The translations under genes and the position numbers were made by a program. A model generated the notes under the pieces. It did not search any database. It saw nothing but the letters and a program-made list of their open reading frames with translations, and was not told the DNA's origin. A DNA stretch of 64,000 nt from Rhyacichthys aspro (Eukaryota > Chordata > Actinopteri > Gobiiformes > Rhyacichthyidae), in the NCBI GenBank assembly GCA_036850595.1, contig CM072148.1, positions 24,727,352 through 24,791,351 of the forward strand, in the 5' to 3' direction. How positions within the stretch are numbered: the stretch's first letter is position 1; every line of letters starts with the position of its first letter. This document shows, one piece after another, positions 33,423 to 43,610 of this stretch.

Positions 33423-34750
33423 TCTGGAAAAATTTCATCCAAACTTTGGGTGACTATCATCCTCCAATTGATCCATTACATTGTACATTGTTTTACGACA
33501 GAAATCAGACTGTTGTTTATGCTGAGATGTTTAGGTCAATTGAGGGTGAAAACTGGGAACTAACCTCTTCTGTCATTTATGTTGGTCCAGAAGGTGTTGC
33601 AGCTGACTGTGAGTTGACTCCTGAACAGCTACCGTGGTACTGGATGGGAGACACCTCGGTTCCGCACATCTCTCTGGCCCTGGGACCTGGTCATGAGGCG
33701 AGAGAGCTCGGCCCCATGGTCAGACGGCTGAGTGGAGAGACAGACTGGACTAACACGACTACACCTGACGTCATGTATAGTCCATCACAGAAATCACATC
33801 GTATCACTTTCACCCAACAAACACATGACCTGTCAGTTCTAGAACATCATGTAGTGTCTAGAGACCACGGACGTGAACTCACAGACCATGAACGGACTGC
33901 AGACATTTTGACAGAAATACCTGACTCACTATGGACTTCCTCTCCTTTTGATGTGGGTAACTGTTCAGCAATATCTCCAATTGTAATTGAACTAACCTCT
34001 TCTATTCCCATTTACAAGCCTCAGTATCCTTGGCCTGAGGCAGCAGACCAGGGCATGGAAGACACCATCTCGGGGTTATGGGACGCTGGAGTCTTGGAAG
34101 AATCAACTTCTCCATATAATACTCCGTTAAGACCTGTACCCAAAGCGGACGGTGAGACTTACAGAATGGCTCATGACTTGAGAGCCATCAATGACGTGAC
34201 AAAGACTCCACTTCTGGCTGTACCTGACCCTCATAGATGTCTGACCACTTTAGGCCCTGACTTGAAATGGTTTACTGTGATTGACTTGGCAAATGCATTT
34301 TTCTGTCTTCCACTGGCACCTGAATCAAGACCATTCTTCGCATTTAGGTACAAGGGTTGCAAGTTGCAGTACACACGGCTACCACAAGGCTTTAAAAACA
34401 GCCCAGGTATTTTCAATCAGGCACTTCTGCACATGTTGTCGTCGTTTGATATTGTTCCAGGTTGCAAACTGGTGCAATATGTGGATGACCTCCTCATTGC
34501 TGCTCCTGACGCTGACTCCTGTCTCCAGGTAACAAAACACCTCCTCCTACGTCTACATGAATTTGGGTTCAAGGTTTCCAGGAAGAAGCTTCAGTGCTGC
34601 AGAACCACTGTGACATTCCTTCTCTGCTCATGGTTTGTCTATGTCTCTGGAGCATCGATCTTCTATCCTGCATCACAAAAGACCGGAGACTGTAAGAGAA
34701 ATGTTGTCATTTCTAGGTCTCTGTGGGTACAGCAGGAACTTCGTTCCTGA
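33423..34750 (+). CDS. pol: Pol: 2H-phosphoesterase-like segment and reverse transcriptase
   Basis: The open frame runs to 34750. The first 110 residues are not protease or RT: they carry HCTL (33479-33490) and HISL (33665-33676), 62 residues apart, followed by GHEARELGPMV. Two H-x-[ST]-x motifs define 2H phosphoesterases, so I flag the segment as a candidate of that fold. RT follows from about 34010: PQYPWPEAADQG, a fingers block with RMAHDLRAIND, motif A FTVIDLANAFF, LPQGFKNSPGIFNQAL, and the catalytic YVDD at 34478-34489. RT copies the RNA genome into DNA. The frame is lost at about 34600, where the next block lies in another phase. The RT catalytic aspartates are intact. Confidence 0.85.
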
Positions 34751-35205
34751 CTTTTTGATAAAAACATCACTTTTGAGAAACCTCGCTAAAGAACAGGGTT
34801 TTAAAAATTTCTCTGCCCAACTGACTTGGACTTCTGACCATGACGCAATGTTCAGGACTCTTGTGCAAGACATGTCCGCAGCCTCTACACTGGCATCACC
34901 TGATTACACTCAGGATTTCCACCTGGACATCTCCTGCAAGGATGGACTCGTGCACGGCTGTCTCTATCAGAAAGAACATGCACACAGACGAATCCTCATG
35001 TACGCGAGTGCATCACTGGACAACGTCGAACTGAGACAGCCTCCATGTACTCAACACGCGGCTGGTCTGGCTAGAATGGTCGACAGAACTGCACATCTTG
35101 TTATGGGGTACCCCTTGGTCATACACACTGAGCATAGTGTTTCATCCTTTATTTTGTCCTCAGCTTTCACTATGTCCGCTCTTAGACAAGAAAAACTTCA
35201 TCATT
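34635..35205 (+). pseudogene. pol: Pol: RT connection and truncated RNase H
   Basis: In a new phase after a frame change near 34600-34640, the translation reads RPETVREMLSFLGLCGYSRNF, the usual RT thumb/connection sequence, then SPDYTQDFHLDISCKDGL, where the first acidic residue of RNase H would be, and RILMYASASLDNVE and GYPLVIHTEHSV. RNase H removes the RNA strand during reverse transcription. The frame breaks into env-derived sequence at about 35190-35215, so the last part of RNase H and all of integrase are absent. The junction shows no duplication that I can see. Confidence 0.8.
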
Positions 35206-35400
35206 TCCTTCTTTACAGCTATCGGCATTGTGCTGCTTGTTCTCTTTCTGCTTGTTTGTTGCTGTATTTCATGTTTTAGAGTTCTCCTGTCTCGCATGAT
35301 TACTTCCCTCATGCCTAAGGGCAACTATGCTGTTGTTCTGACCCCGGTACCTGAGGAAGGTGAGCCTCTGGACGGGTCTTACTTGACCACTTTGGCGTAA
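35190..35400 (+). pseudogene. env: Env transmembrane subunit, C-terminal remnant
   Basis: About 70 residues in another phase encode a hydrophobic membrane span (about 35200-35265, FFTAIGIVLLVLFLLV), a cysteine cluster next to it (CCCISC, often palmitoylated in retroviral Env), a short cytoplasmic tail and a stop at 35398-35400. The surface subunit, fusion peptide and ectodomain are missing, so no functional envelope can be made from this copy. Assignment follows from position before the purine tract and from the membrane anchor, not from a diagnostic ectodomain motif. Confidence 0.7.
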
Positions 35401-35603
35401 ATGATGTTTTATGTTTTCTTTTGCCTTTTATATTTTATATTTTATATTTTATATTTTATATTTTATATTTACATGTTGGTAATTTTATGTTTGAATTTAG
35501 AGGTTTTGTTGTTTGGTTTATTCTTGGTTTAGGTTTTGTTTTCGGGGATTTTGATATATTGTTTTACTTCTACTTACATTTTGGTTGTGTTCTAGTTTCA
35601 CTA
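35401..35603 (+). other. Provirus 3' untranslated region
   Basis: T-rich, with about seven copies of TTTTATAT-like sequence (about 35424-35470). No gene. It links the env tail to the purine tract. Confidence 0.7.
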
Positions 35604-35618
35604 GAACAAGAGGGGGAA
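35604..35618 (+). promoter_or_regulatory. Polypurine tract
   Basis: AGAACAAGAGGGGGAA lies directly before the 3' LTR and would prime plus-strand DNA synthesis. Confidence 0.9.
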
Positions 35619-36196
35619 TGAAGGGATATATACATTAGAATGAAGGGACATATACATTAATATGAAGGGACATATACATTAATATGAAGGGACATATACA
35701 TTAATACTATGTTTTATAACAGCTTATTTTATTACAAGTTTTACATTAATACATTGTGCTAAAAACTGTGTAGGCGTCCACTAGTAGCGGCGCAATATTG
35801 TACAACATGCTTTGTTCCTCTGTTCAGGGTGTGGTCCAGACCACATTGCTCAAGGCCACACCAACGGCCTTCTGGAAAAATACTACTGGAAGAGAACTGA
35901 CCACTGGAAAAATAGTGACCACTGGGCCAATCACAAAGAGACACGCTTGCTTACTGCTAAAACAATAACAGCCCATCCCTAAGGTGGAGCTTAGATAAGG
36001 TGTACCATAAAAATCTGTGTTCCACGATTTCCTGTTGTTCTTCCTTGTGCCTTTTGTTTGTACTGGTTGAACCCTGCAGCTGTAGAACATTGTAAAAGGG
36101 CAATACAATTCTTGGACGCAAATCTCTTGATTCCTGGTCTTCTTTTCCGATCTCAACTGAACACGCACAACTGCTCTGGGCACTGAAAGCCTAACA
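35619..36196 (+). repeat. 3' LTR
   Basis: 578 bp. It differs from the 5' LTR by substitutions near 35914 and 35936 and near 36170 and lacks the 6-bp GGGTGC stretch. It has the same four 22-bp units at its start (35619, 35641, 35663, 35685), and the target duplication CATT follows. Confidence 0.95.
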
Positions 36197-36375
36197 CATT
36201 CTTAGCTTGGCTATTGGCTGTCTGAACACAAATTTAAATTGACAAAAAAAGTGTCAGCTATTGTTTAAGAGGACCGTTTTTACATAGCCTATACAATAGG
36301 CTACGCTTGCTAGGCAAACAAGTTAGCTTTTGCAGGTACATATGTTAAAACTGCATAAAGGGCCATTGCTTTGAG

Positions 36376-36489
36376 CTACATAAGCCACAGTAAGCTAGCT
36401 AATACACTCACCACTGTCTTGTTTTCTTGTTTCCTCTTCTTCTTCTTTTTCTTTCTTTTGTGGCTTCCAGAAGGATAACTTCTTTTCAT
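36376..36489 (-). pseudogene. hAT transposase N-terminal fragment
   Basis: On the minus strand from ATG at 36489 the frame reads MKRSYPSGSHKRKKK, followed by a lysine run and a few more codons. MKR-x-PSG-x-xKRKKK is the typical start of TTF-finger hAT transposases (the ZMYM/ZNF862-like group), which cut and paste the element. The rest of the protein is absent. It marks the surrounding 28006-36729 element as a deletion derivative of an autonomous hAT. Confidence 0.65.
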
Positions 36490-36737
36490 TTTGAAATGAT
36501 GCTGCACCAGTGCTCGTGCTTCTGTTTGTTTACCTAAGAGCACGGCACAGAGGGAGAGGGAGGGGGGCATCTGTCAGGGAGTATGAGACAGCCAACTGCG
36601 CTGTCAATGCAAATCTTAGTGTCTCACTGCTGCTGTTGATTCAAAGTTTGTCGGCCCTTTGGGGACCCCCTGTTGGCCTGTTGGCCCCAAGCAATTGCCT
36701 GCCCTGCCTATTGGCACCCAGTGCCTCTGGGTAAATC

Positions 36738-37339
36738 AGGTACTGCTATTACTATGTGAAGCTTAAGTATGCATTAAAGAAGTCCTCTCTGTAATTCATG
36801 TAACACTGATGCATTTGTTGTGATTGTGAAATGTGACAATTATTGCCTTAAATATGTTAAAAGTAAAAATGTATCTTAGTAAAAATTAGCAATGGTTAAA
36901 GACTATTTTGCATAGTACAATTTATGATGAATTTAACAGTGTTTTGAAGAAGATTGTTTCCCTGGATCAAAATGGACTCTATTCAAGATCATGTTTGTTA
37001 GGGAACTCGTATGCATAGGGCAGAATAGTTCCATAACATCAAGAGGTTAAGGCATGAGTGTGCACTCCTGATCTTCAGTGGCCCTTTAACAACACTGGAC
37101 TTGTCCACTGGAACCCATTTTGCCTCAAAGACTCTCAATTCACTGCCACTGGATCGTTGCCCCTTTTACCACAACAGACAATTAAACAATTCCCATTTCT
37201 CTCTCTTCGCCCCTAACTTTACCCCAGGTCACACTGCACTGATGCAGACTCTCTCTGCTTGGTGTGAAGATTTGGACTGTTTGCTTTAATTAATACTTTG
37301 ATTTGGTAAGCATTTTACATATTATTGTTCCCCTTCAAA
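36738..37339. other. No gene recognised
   Basis: AT-rich stretch without a domain, repeat or element end that I can define. Confidence 0.4.
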
Positions 37340-39190
37340 AGCTAAACTTCGATGCTGCGTAGCATACGCTATGGGAAACATTGTTTGTCGGACCGTTTGT
37401 GAAGCTTGTGTGTCAAACACACCAAAGGGATTTGGCCTGCTTATATACCTTGTGCTCAATCAACAGCACCTGCGAGACTGGGCGCACCTAGTTGATTGGG
37501 CTGGAAGGTATAAAAGGCATGTGACTGGAACAGTGCCCAGATCTGTTTGTCTTCAGACCGCACCACTTGTGTCTTGTGCAGTTAAGTCTGTGAACGGCTT
37601 ATAAAAATAAAATAAATAAAATAAAGAGGTGTGTGCCTCCTTGTCAGAGGTTGCTCTCTGACGAGGATAATCATGACTTCTGTTCTAAGTGTTGGGGGAG
37701 GAACACGCGGGGGAGTGCGAGCACTGTGACTTGCTGCCCATAAAAGTCTAACGTGCTCGGCTCGCGTTCCTTAAAGACAGGGCGCGGGCCGGTGCTCCCC
37801 TGCTTAGATCCTAGGGGTTGCGTGTGGAACTGGCTGAGACGCTGGGATCAGAGGGCTCTCTGTCCCTTGCGCTCTTGATGAGGTGGACATCGGTGCTTCC
37901 CCCAAGCGTCTTGATGACGCCTCTTCCCTGGCCGCCTCTGCCTCACAGCGCTCCTCCCCCTGATGAGGCGTTTGAGGAGTAGCTCGAGGTTGTCACCAGG
38001 GCGGTGGCGCGGCTCAATATTGATTGGCCGCAGGACCGGGGCTTCCCCAAACACTCCAGACTGGATGACAGGTTTCTGTCGAGTGGCCAGGGGGAGAGAT
38101 CTCAGCGGCGGTCTCTCCCCTTTTATTCGTCCCGCGTCTTCATCCCATCAACATTTATATATTCAACCTATGTCAGGGCGGAGACCCGGGGCTATGGGGC
38201 GAACCGCAAACCGACCCTGCCCACCAAGCCGTGCTGTGTTACATCATCGCTGGTGGGGAAGGCGTTTCAAGCAGCGGGTCAGGCTGGTGCTGCGCTGTAC
38301 ACTATAACTGTGTTGCAGGCGTATCAGGCTGACCTGCTACAGGATCTGAGCGTGGGGGGGTCTGTAGATCAGGAGGCATTTTTAGAGCTAATTGGCCGTT
38401 CTATGGCTGCTTTGGTGGCTACAGAGAGGCTTCTGTGGCTCAACCTCACGGGCATCAAGGAGAAGGACCGCACTTTTCTTCTTGATGCCCCAGTCTCCCC
38501 CTTGGGTCTCTTTGGTGACGCAGTAGACACTGTCGCTGTGAGATTCCGAGAGGCTAAATGCTACGAGGAGGCTTTTGTGAGGTTCCTCCCCCGCCGCGCT
38601 CAGACCCTGGGATCATCGGCCACTCGGTCCCAGTCAGGTCCAGCTCAATCTAGGCGTGACCGCTGCGCCCCTCCAAAGAAAGTGGACCTGTACACAATCA
38701 TTTCAACCAGAGAAGATAAGTTCTGGCGCTGCACGCCCAGGACCGCGGGAGTTCCCCCCCTGGGAGCGGCACATGAATACTCAACCCCGGGGACCTGCTG
38801 TTCTTTCCCTGCCGCCACCGGCGTTTCGGGGAGCAGTGGTCTCCGGCGGAGTGTTAGGTCCATCTCCCTCCTCACCCCCCGCTCCTCCCCTCCAAACGAC
38901 GTGTCACTGTTAATGCCCCTTTTCAGAGAAACTGGCAGCTTGGGAATTACTGCCATATATCTCTTTGGGTAGTAAGGACCGTCACGGGGGGCTATAGGAT
39001 TCGCTTCAATGGCGTGGTTCTCACTTCCGTGAGAGCGGAGCGAGCGCATATGACTCAGGAACTGCAGGTTCTGCTGGACAGGTGTGATTAGGCGACTGGT
39101 TTGTCACCATAGATCTAAAGGACGCGTATTTTCATATAGAAATTCTGCCACAGCACAGGAAATTTCTGAGGTTCGCATTCGGGGGGGAAA
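37340..39190 (+). mobile_element. Second DIRS element, truncated inside reverse transcriptase
   Basis: A leader with a GGTATAAAAGG box near 37506-37516 is followed by a gag-like coding region and the start of RT: about 39094-39180 reads DWFVTIDLKDAYFHI then PQHRKFLRFAFGGE. The copy stops there, inside the RT palm. It comes from another DIRS subfamily than the copy at 23091-25502, because the leader and gag start differ. The TATA-like box suggests a promoter about 170 bp from the element start; this is inference. Confidence 0.75.
37960..38972 (+). pseudogene. DIRS gag-like protein, near-open frame
   Basis: The open part starts after a TAG at about 37979 and runs to 38972. Conserved DIRS gag blocks are visible: ARLNIDWPQ at the start; LPTKP, SSLVGKAFQAAGQAGAALYT and QAYQADLLQDL at residues about 70-115; GRSMAALVATERLLWLNL and DRTFLLDAPVSPLGLFGDAV at about 130-175; and FLPRRAQT near 200. 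In DIRS elements this protein takes the place of retroviral Gag. An internal deletion relative to the family appears between EAFLELI and GRSMAAL and between GYG and LPTKP. After residue 215 the frame changes, and a neighbouring frame carries the continuation. Confidence 0.75.
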
Positions 39191-40392
39191 ATAAATACAT
39201 CATGACACTTTTTCTCTGTTCAGTCTGTGGATTGTATATTGTCTCTGGGTCTGGATAAAGTGTTTTGTCAGTAGCAGTGTGCTCTTTCTCTTGTTCTTCA
39301 TCTTTTTAGAGTCAGCCTGGACAAGTCTGGTGTAGGACACAAAACTATGGTTACAAAATAAACATAAATGTATGTTATAATATAGTTTTGACAGATAAAA
39401 CGCATGCCTGAGCTGTGCCTGTGTCCAGCAGGTGCTACAGCCTCTTCTCCTCACTCTGCTCCTGATTCTGGACTCACTCTCCAAAAGCAGAGCTGAAGAT
39501 GGTGTTACAGACTGGGAAAAATATACAGTCTTTGTGAAACAAGCTAAAACCCCAAACTTTGGTAGAAATAAACAGGATTAACTGTATCTGGCTGATTTGT
39601 CTCAAATGTATGTTGTAAAATGTTTTTACACACAGCAGGCTGTGTGATGTCTGGTCATAACATTCCTGATTGTACATGTATTATTATAATAAAATCCTTT
39701 TTTTTTTGAGGTAACCTTTTTTGGGACCTAATAGTTGTCCTAATAGAAGTTGGTGTTCAGGTTCTCAAAATTGGCAGAATCTTAGGTGTTGGATGGGTTG
39801 CCAGTAGTTTTCAGAGTGTCTGGGCTGTTTGGACATCTTTCACTGCCCTTGTCAAACACTTTGAAAAAGCCTCCAATTGTGAACACAGGAGTTGCGCAGA
39901 TAGACAGACCTGCAGAGGGTTACGTGACAGGCTGCAAAGTCCAGAATTTCTCTGTGACATGGGTTTGATGTATAAAACCAAGAACTTGAACAACTACTCT
40001 TCACAAAGCTTTTTGTGAAAGGGCAATCAGGGTTTTAGCCTCCTTTTAAACTCAGCCAGGAGAGAAACTTTCTGATGCTCTGAAAGCAAAGTATCAAGGC
40101 ACATTGAAAAACATGCACTTAATGTCAAACCCTAACTTTTAATCCATTAACACTAAAGACCTTTTGCAAAGTCTACAAAAGGTTTTTTTTTTTTTTTAAA
40201 GAAATTCTCAAAGATCTGAGCATTCTTGGACACAAGCAGGTGGCTATCAGAGCCTGGAATTTGTTATGGTGAAGCAGAGGTTCAAAGGCTCTGTGCACAT
40301 TTAATTTGTGCCCTGACCCGACCATTAAGACCAGACCAGACATGAATTTGAAAGTACATGAAATGAAAGTACAAGTCAGAGCCTGAAACACC
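39191..40392. other. No firmly recognised gene; possible exon debris
   Basis: About 39426-39510 encodes a hydrophobic stretch (LLLTLLLILDSL) followed by AEDGVTDWEKYTVFVK in one frame, which looks like a signal peptide and the start of a mature protein, but I find no continuation. A frame at 39786-39968 has no known motif. The stretch just before 40393 may belong to the hAT relic seen at 41188-41405. Confidence 0.35.
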
Positions 40393-40396
40393 TTAA

Positions 40397-41170
40397 AGAG
40401 TAACTAAACCCTAAAACAACTTTTTAGTTGTTTAGTCTATCATAGCTTATGATGTGTTCAAGTGCTATCACACAGCGTCGTTGCAGAGTAATCGATGTGT
40501 TGTTCTTAGTTTGTTGATGTCATGTGTTTTTAACTCCTAAAGACGGAGTGTTACCGTTGATTTTTATTAATGTCTCAATGATTACTGAGTAAATCAGCCG
40601 CGCATATTAGCATTAATAACAAAGTCTTAATGCTGTTAAATACAAGGCCACATAAATGCAGCATTAGTCTGAGCGGAGCGCTGCAGACACAGTACACTAG
40701 TCCTCTCTCTATAGAATAGTGCTCACTATATCTACATCATAATTAATCTAAAGCATTCTTTATTAATATTATTTTTATTTACAGTTTATCAGTCTATGCT
40801 TTATACATTAGCCTAAATGCCAAAGTTACTCTACCATCACGGCACCCATTTTCTGTAAAAATTCCTCGTCAGTCCGTGCTTCGGGCTTAGACTGGGCTTT
40901 GAATTGTTCTGGCTCAGGCCTGGTGTCCACAGAGAAACCAAGTCCCTCCAGCTCAGGTGAAAGAGGAGAATAAAGAGGGACCGCTCCGTCACAAAGATAC
41001 TTGTGCCAATCTGACATCTGTCAATCAATCAATAACTGTGGGTCTCAGGTACACGCCCCTCACTTAGCCTCGCCCTCAACTCGCCCCCTCTGTTTCTGCT
41101 GGGCTCTGCCCACTTTTCCAAGACTTTTCAAATTTCCTCTGTGGGTGGAGTTAAGGGGTTGAGTTACTCT
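40397..41170. mobile_element. Kolobok-type MITE with TTAA flanks
   Basis: Left end TTAA-AGAGTAACTAAACCC and right end GGGGTTGAGTTACTCT-TTAA form an inverted pair, with TTAA at 40393-40396 and 41171-41174. TTAAAGRG starts fit the Kolobok superfamily. A minus-strand open frame at 40826-41017 (MSDWHKYLCDGAVPLYSPLSP) may be the first exon of the parent's protein. No transposase core remains. Confidence 0.75.
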
Positions 41171-41187
41171 TTAAGGACTTCATCCAG

Positions 41188-41405
41188 ACCTTTCCTGTCA
41201 AAAGAGGATTCAGTCTCATAAATTCCATCATGACTAACAAGAGGTTGGCGCTTCTTGTTTCTAACATTTTGAGTTTGATGATGATCAATCTCATTGGTCC
41301 ACCAATTTCACTGTTCCACCCAGAGAAATATATCAAGTCCTGGGCAAGACATCATCGCACTGCAAATGACCCACAGTCATGGCAATGCATAGATGTAAAT
41401 AAATA
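41188..41405 (+). pseudogene. hAT transposase dimerisation segment
   Basis: One open frame to a TAA near 41405 reads PVKRGFSLINSIMTNKRLAL, then a leucine/isoleucine-rich stretch, then LIGPPISLFHPEKYIKSWAR. ERGFS...N...K..RL and GPP....P..Y...W are the final part of hAT transposases of the ZNF862/KIAA1586-like group, where the protein dimerises. The block starts right after the TTAA of the MITE at 40397-41170, so the MITE probably inserted in this gene; the upstream part before 40393 is too decayed to confirm. Confidence 0.5.
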
Positions 41406-42095
41406 ACTGAAAAAAATGTATTTGGGACACACTGACTAAAAGCATTACTCAATAGTTTTTATGATGTATAAAATGTATACAGTGAATTTATAAATGATAT
41501 CTTGCAGATTAAAAAATTGACATGGAACAATATGTCACATTGTATCAATAAAGCAAACACACAGTGACTGCTTCAACAACGCTTCAACATCTTCAACATA
41601 AACACAACTCTTTCGGTTACATGTGTCCTGTGTCTTTCGGGGATGTGAGTAAATTTAAAAAGAATTCCTGGATTTGAAAATCGTTATTTTTTTCCACACC
41701 GCCGGACTTACAGCATTTTGAAACAGCTGACAATCCACACCCACACACTATTTGTCTATGTCTTCACAACAGCCACTATTATTTAATAGAAACACATACA
41801 CACATTCAACACTTACAATGCACCTCTACAACATGTTTGTAAATACCTATGTAGTGTATGCTTCACATGCTGTCACCAGTACCCTGGTCAGACAGTAAAG
41901 TTCAACAACTGCAGGTGTATTTGTAAATCAACATATTGTTATGGTCAACACAAACTATACAATTCAGTACATAACATGACTCCCTGCAATATATTAAAAT
42001 ACTGCAAATCTGTAAATGTAGTGAAATCTGATCAGATCTGCTAAAAAAGAGCATAAATGCGCTCCCATTCGATGCAAACAAATACATACAAATAC
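41406..42095. other. No gene recognised
   Basis: AT-rich stretch with short frames only. No repeat ends were found. Confidence 0.4.
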
Positions 42096-42610
42096 ATATT
42101 TTTCGATTTTGAAACCAGGTATTACAATGGGAAGCATGAGGATAATTATGTCAAATATAAGGGGTACACATTTGTTGCCCACAATGCATCCGGGTTTTGA
42201 TAATTGCATTCTTTTGGACTACTTTGTCAAACAATGGATTGCTCCTGCAGTCACGATTACAGGCCGGACAGATACTGCAGTTCAGTCATTCCTTGCCAGA
42301 TACAGAAAACCTGAACGACTGAGACCCCAGGAAGGCCCTCTTTGGTGGTCGTACAAATGCGCTGAAGCTGTACTACGGGGTGGTAGTAAAAGACTTAGAG
42401 AGGGTATTACATTTTAAATTTACGAGTCTCTGTCCTTTTGTGCAGTCACACAGAGCCGATCCAGCCGGTCAAGCACAAATCATTTATGGAAATTTTGATC
42501 ATATTCAAAACTATTTTGGCTTTGTTCAATGCACTGTGCTTCCCCCAAGAGACCTGTATTATCCTGTCCTACCCTACAAAAGTCATGGCATACACAGTCA
42601 TCATGACAGA
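42096..42610 (+). pseudogene. Polinton-type DNA polymerase B relic, exonuclease and palm start
   Basis: Protein-primed family B polymerases copy the linear DNA of Polinton/Maverick elements and related viruses. In order: YTFVAHNASGFDN at about 42168-42200, the Exo II motif of the 3'-5' exonuclease; FVKQ...VTITG; in another frame PREALYGGRTNA-type sequence at about 42325-42365; motif A region FKFTSLCPFV at about 42416-42445, where the catalytic aspartate is replaced by lysine and the usual SLYP is SLCP; then NYFGFVQCTVLPPRDLYYPVLPYKSHG to 42592. Two stops after the Exo motif and frame changes show it is dead. It resumes at 43420 after a LINE insertion. Confidence 0.75.
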
Positions 42611-42614
42611 CAGC

Positions 42615-43419
42615 TGTCAGGTACTTTTGCAACTTTTGAGCTTTAAAAAGCTTTTCAAGTACAATCGTAGGTAGAGCCAAGCTCCTGTTTTATGGAATCA
42701 GCTCCCACCTCTTGTTAAAGAGGCAGACACAGTCTCTACATTTAAGGTTAGACTTAAGACTTTCCTTTTTGAAAGGGCTTGGTCAGGACATATACAGTAG
42801 ATGAGAGAAGCTGCTCAAGGCCCAGTCGCTGGGGGAAGTATGACACACTGAGCTTCTATCCTCAGGCTCCGTCCTCACTCTTATTACATTATAGTTTACA
42901 TCTCTCCTTAGTTCATTGCTGTTCACAAGTTGTTCCTCTTTCCCACTCTCCTCTGGGGGAGTGGATATTGTTGCAGATGTCCGGCTGCTGTTAGACGTCC
43001 CAGTGATGACTGGACTTTCGCTGTGGCCCATCTTTGATCCTGTCCCAACCCATGGACCCCTCCTGACCCCAGTTCCTCTCACTCAGATGTTCCTGAGGAT
43101 GTTATCATGGACTATATTCACATAAATTTTTCATTCACCTGTTCATATGATGAACTGTTTGTCAGTGACTGTCCTGGACACATCTATCACATGGCCTGTA
43201 TGACCTGGGAGTGGATCTCTCTTTCTGTGGTTCTCCCTGAGGTTTCTCTTTTTCCCCGGTTGGGTTTTTTGAGTTTTTCCTTGCTCCTCCTGATGGAGGG
43301 TCTAAGGACAGGAGATGTTGTCCTGCTCAACCTGTTTGCATATTTACTGTCTGTTTTGTGAAACACTTTGAGGCAATTGTTGTTGTGATACTGGTCTATA
43401 CAAATAAAATTGAATTGAA
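42615..43419 (+). mobile_element. CR1/L2-group LINE, 3' part
   Basis: About 42680-42785 encodes the very end of the RT ORF (PVLWNQLPP-like, then STFKVRLKTFLFERAW in pieces). A long 3' untranslated region follows with TCCGGCTGCTGTTAGACGTC, and the end is TACAAATAAAATTGAATTGA (about 43398-43418). It is 5'-truncated, as LINE insertions usually are, and it sits inside the polymerase B relic. The same 3' region recurs at 63730-64000. Confidence 0.75.
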
Positions 43420-43610
43420 TGTCCATCAGTTTGGCTTTATCTCTGATGATGTGGCTATGGTACAGTGGCGTCATGCTAATGGCAACAGGTCCAGGGTAAA
43501 GGAATGTGAACGTGTTCATTGGTGCCATGACGACAGCTTATGCACGGCCCACGCTGTATAATTTGCTGGACAGACTGCAGCAGTATATTCTGTATTGTGA
43601 TTGTGATGGC
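43420..43610 (+). pseudogene. Polinton-type DNA polymerase B relic, palm end
   Basis: The polymerase resumes after the LINE. One frame reads DDVAMVQWRHANGNRS, the next VNVFIGAMTTAYARPTLYNLL and then YILYCDCDG, the position of catalytic motif C (usually DTDS), here changed to DCDG. Frame changes occur near 43490. Between the two parts the fingers region is missing, more than a clean LINE insertion would explain, so a deletion accompanied or followed it. No other Polinton gene (integrase, ATPase, protease, capsid) is recognisable nearby. Confidence 0.65.

Larger units (their letters stand above)
28440..36200 (+). mobile_element. Endogenous retrovirus, young, internally deleted provirus
   Basis: A provirus with two near-identical LTRs (28444-29027, 35619-36196), flanked by the 4-bp target duplication CATT (28440-28443, 36197-36200). 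The LTRs differ by three substitutions and one 6-bp indel, about 0.5 percent, so insertion was recent. Order: LTR, tRNA-Trp primer site, leader with ten 70-bp repeats, gag, protease in the gag frame after a stop, reverse transcriptase, partial RNase H, env tail, purine tract, LTR. Integrase and most of env are missing through a deletion near 35200. A single CCHC knuckle, PPxY motif, 4-bp duplication and gag-stop-pro layout resemble gamma/epsilon-like retroviruses. With no integrase it can only have moved in trans, or else lost this region after insertion. Confidence 0.95.
28006..36729. mobile_element. hAT element split by the provirus
   Basis: The left end is CAGTGGCGCTG and the right end, read inverted, is CAGAGGCACTG (9 of 11 matching). 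Flanking 8-bp repeats GGTAAATG (27998-28005) and GGTAAATC (36730-36737) match at 7 of 8. Subterminal GGGGCCCCAAGC-type sequence is present near both ends. Without the 7.76-kb provirus insertion it would be about 960 bp long. It holds a dinucleotide repeat on the left and a decayed transposase start on the right (36376-36489, minus). Confidence 0.8.
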
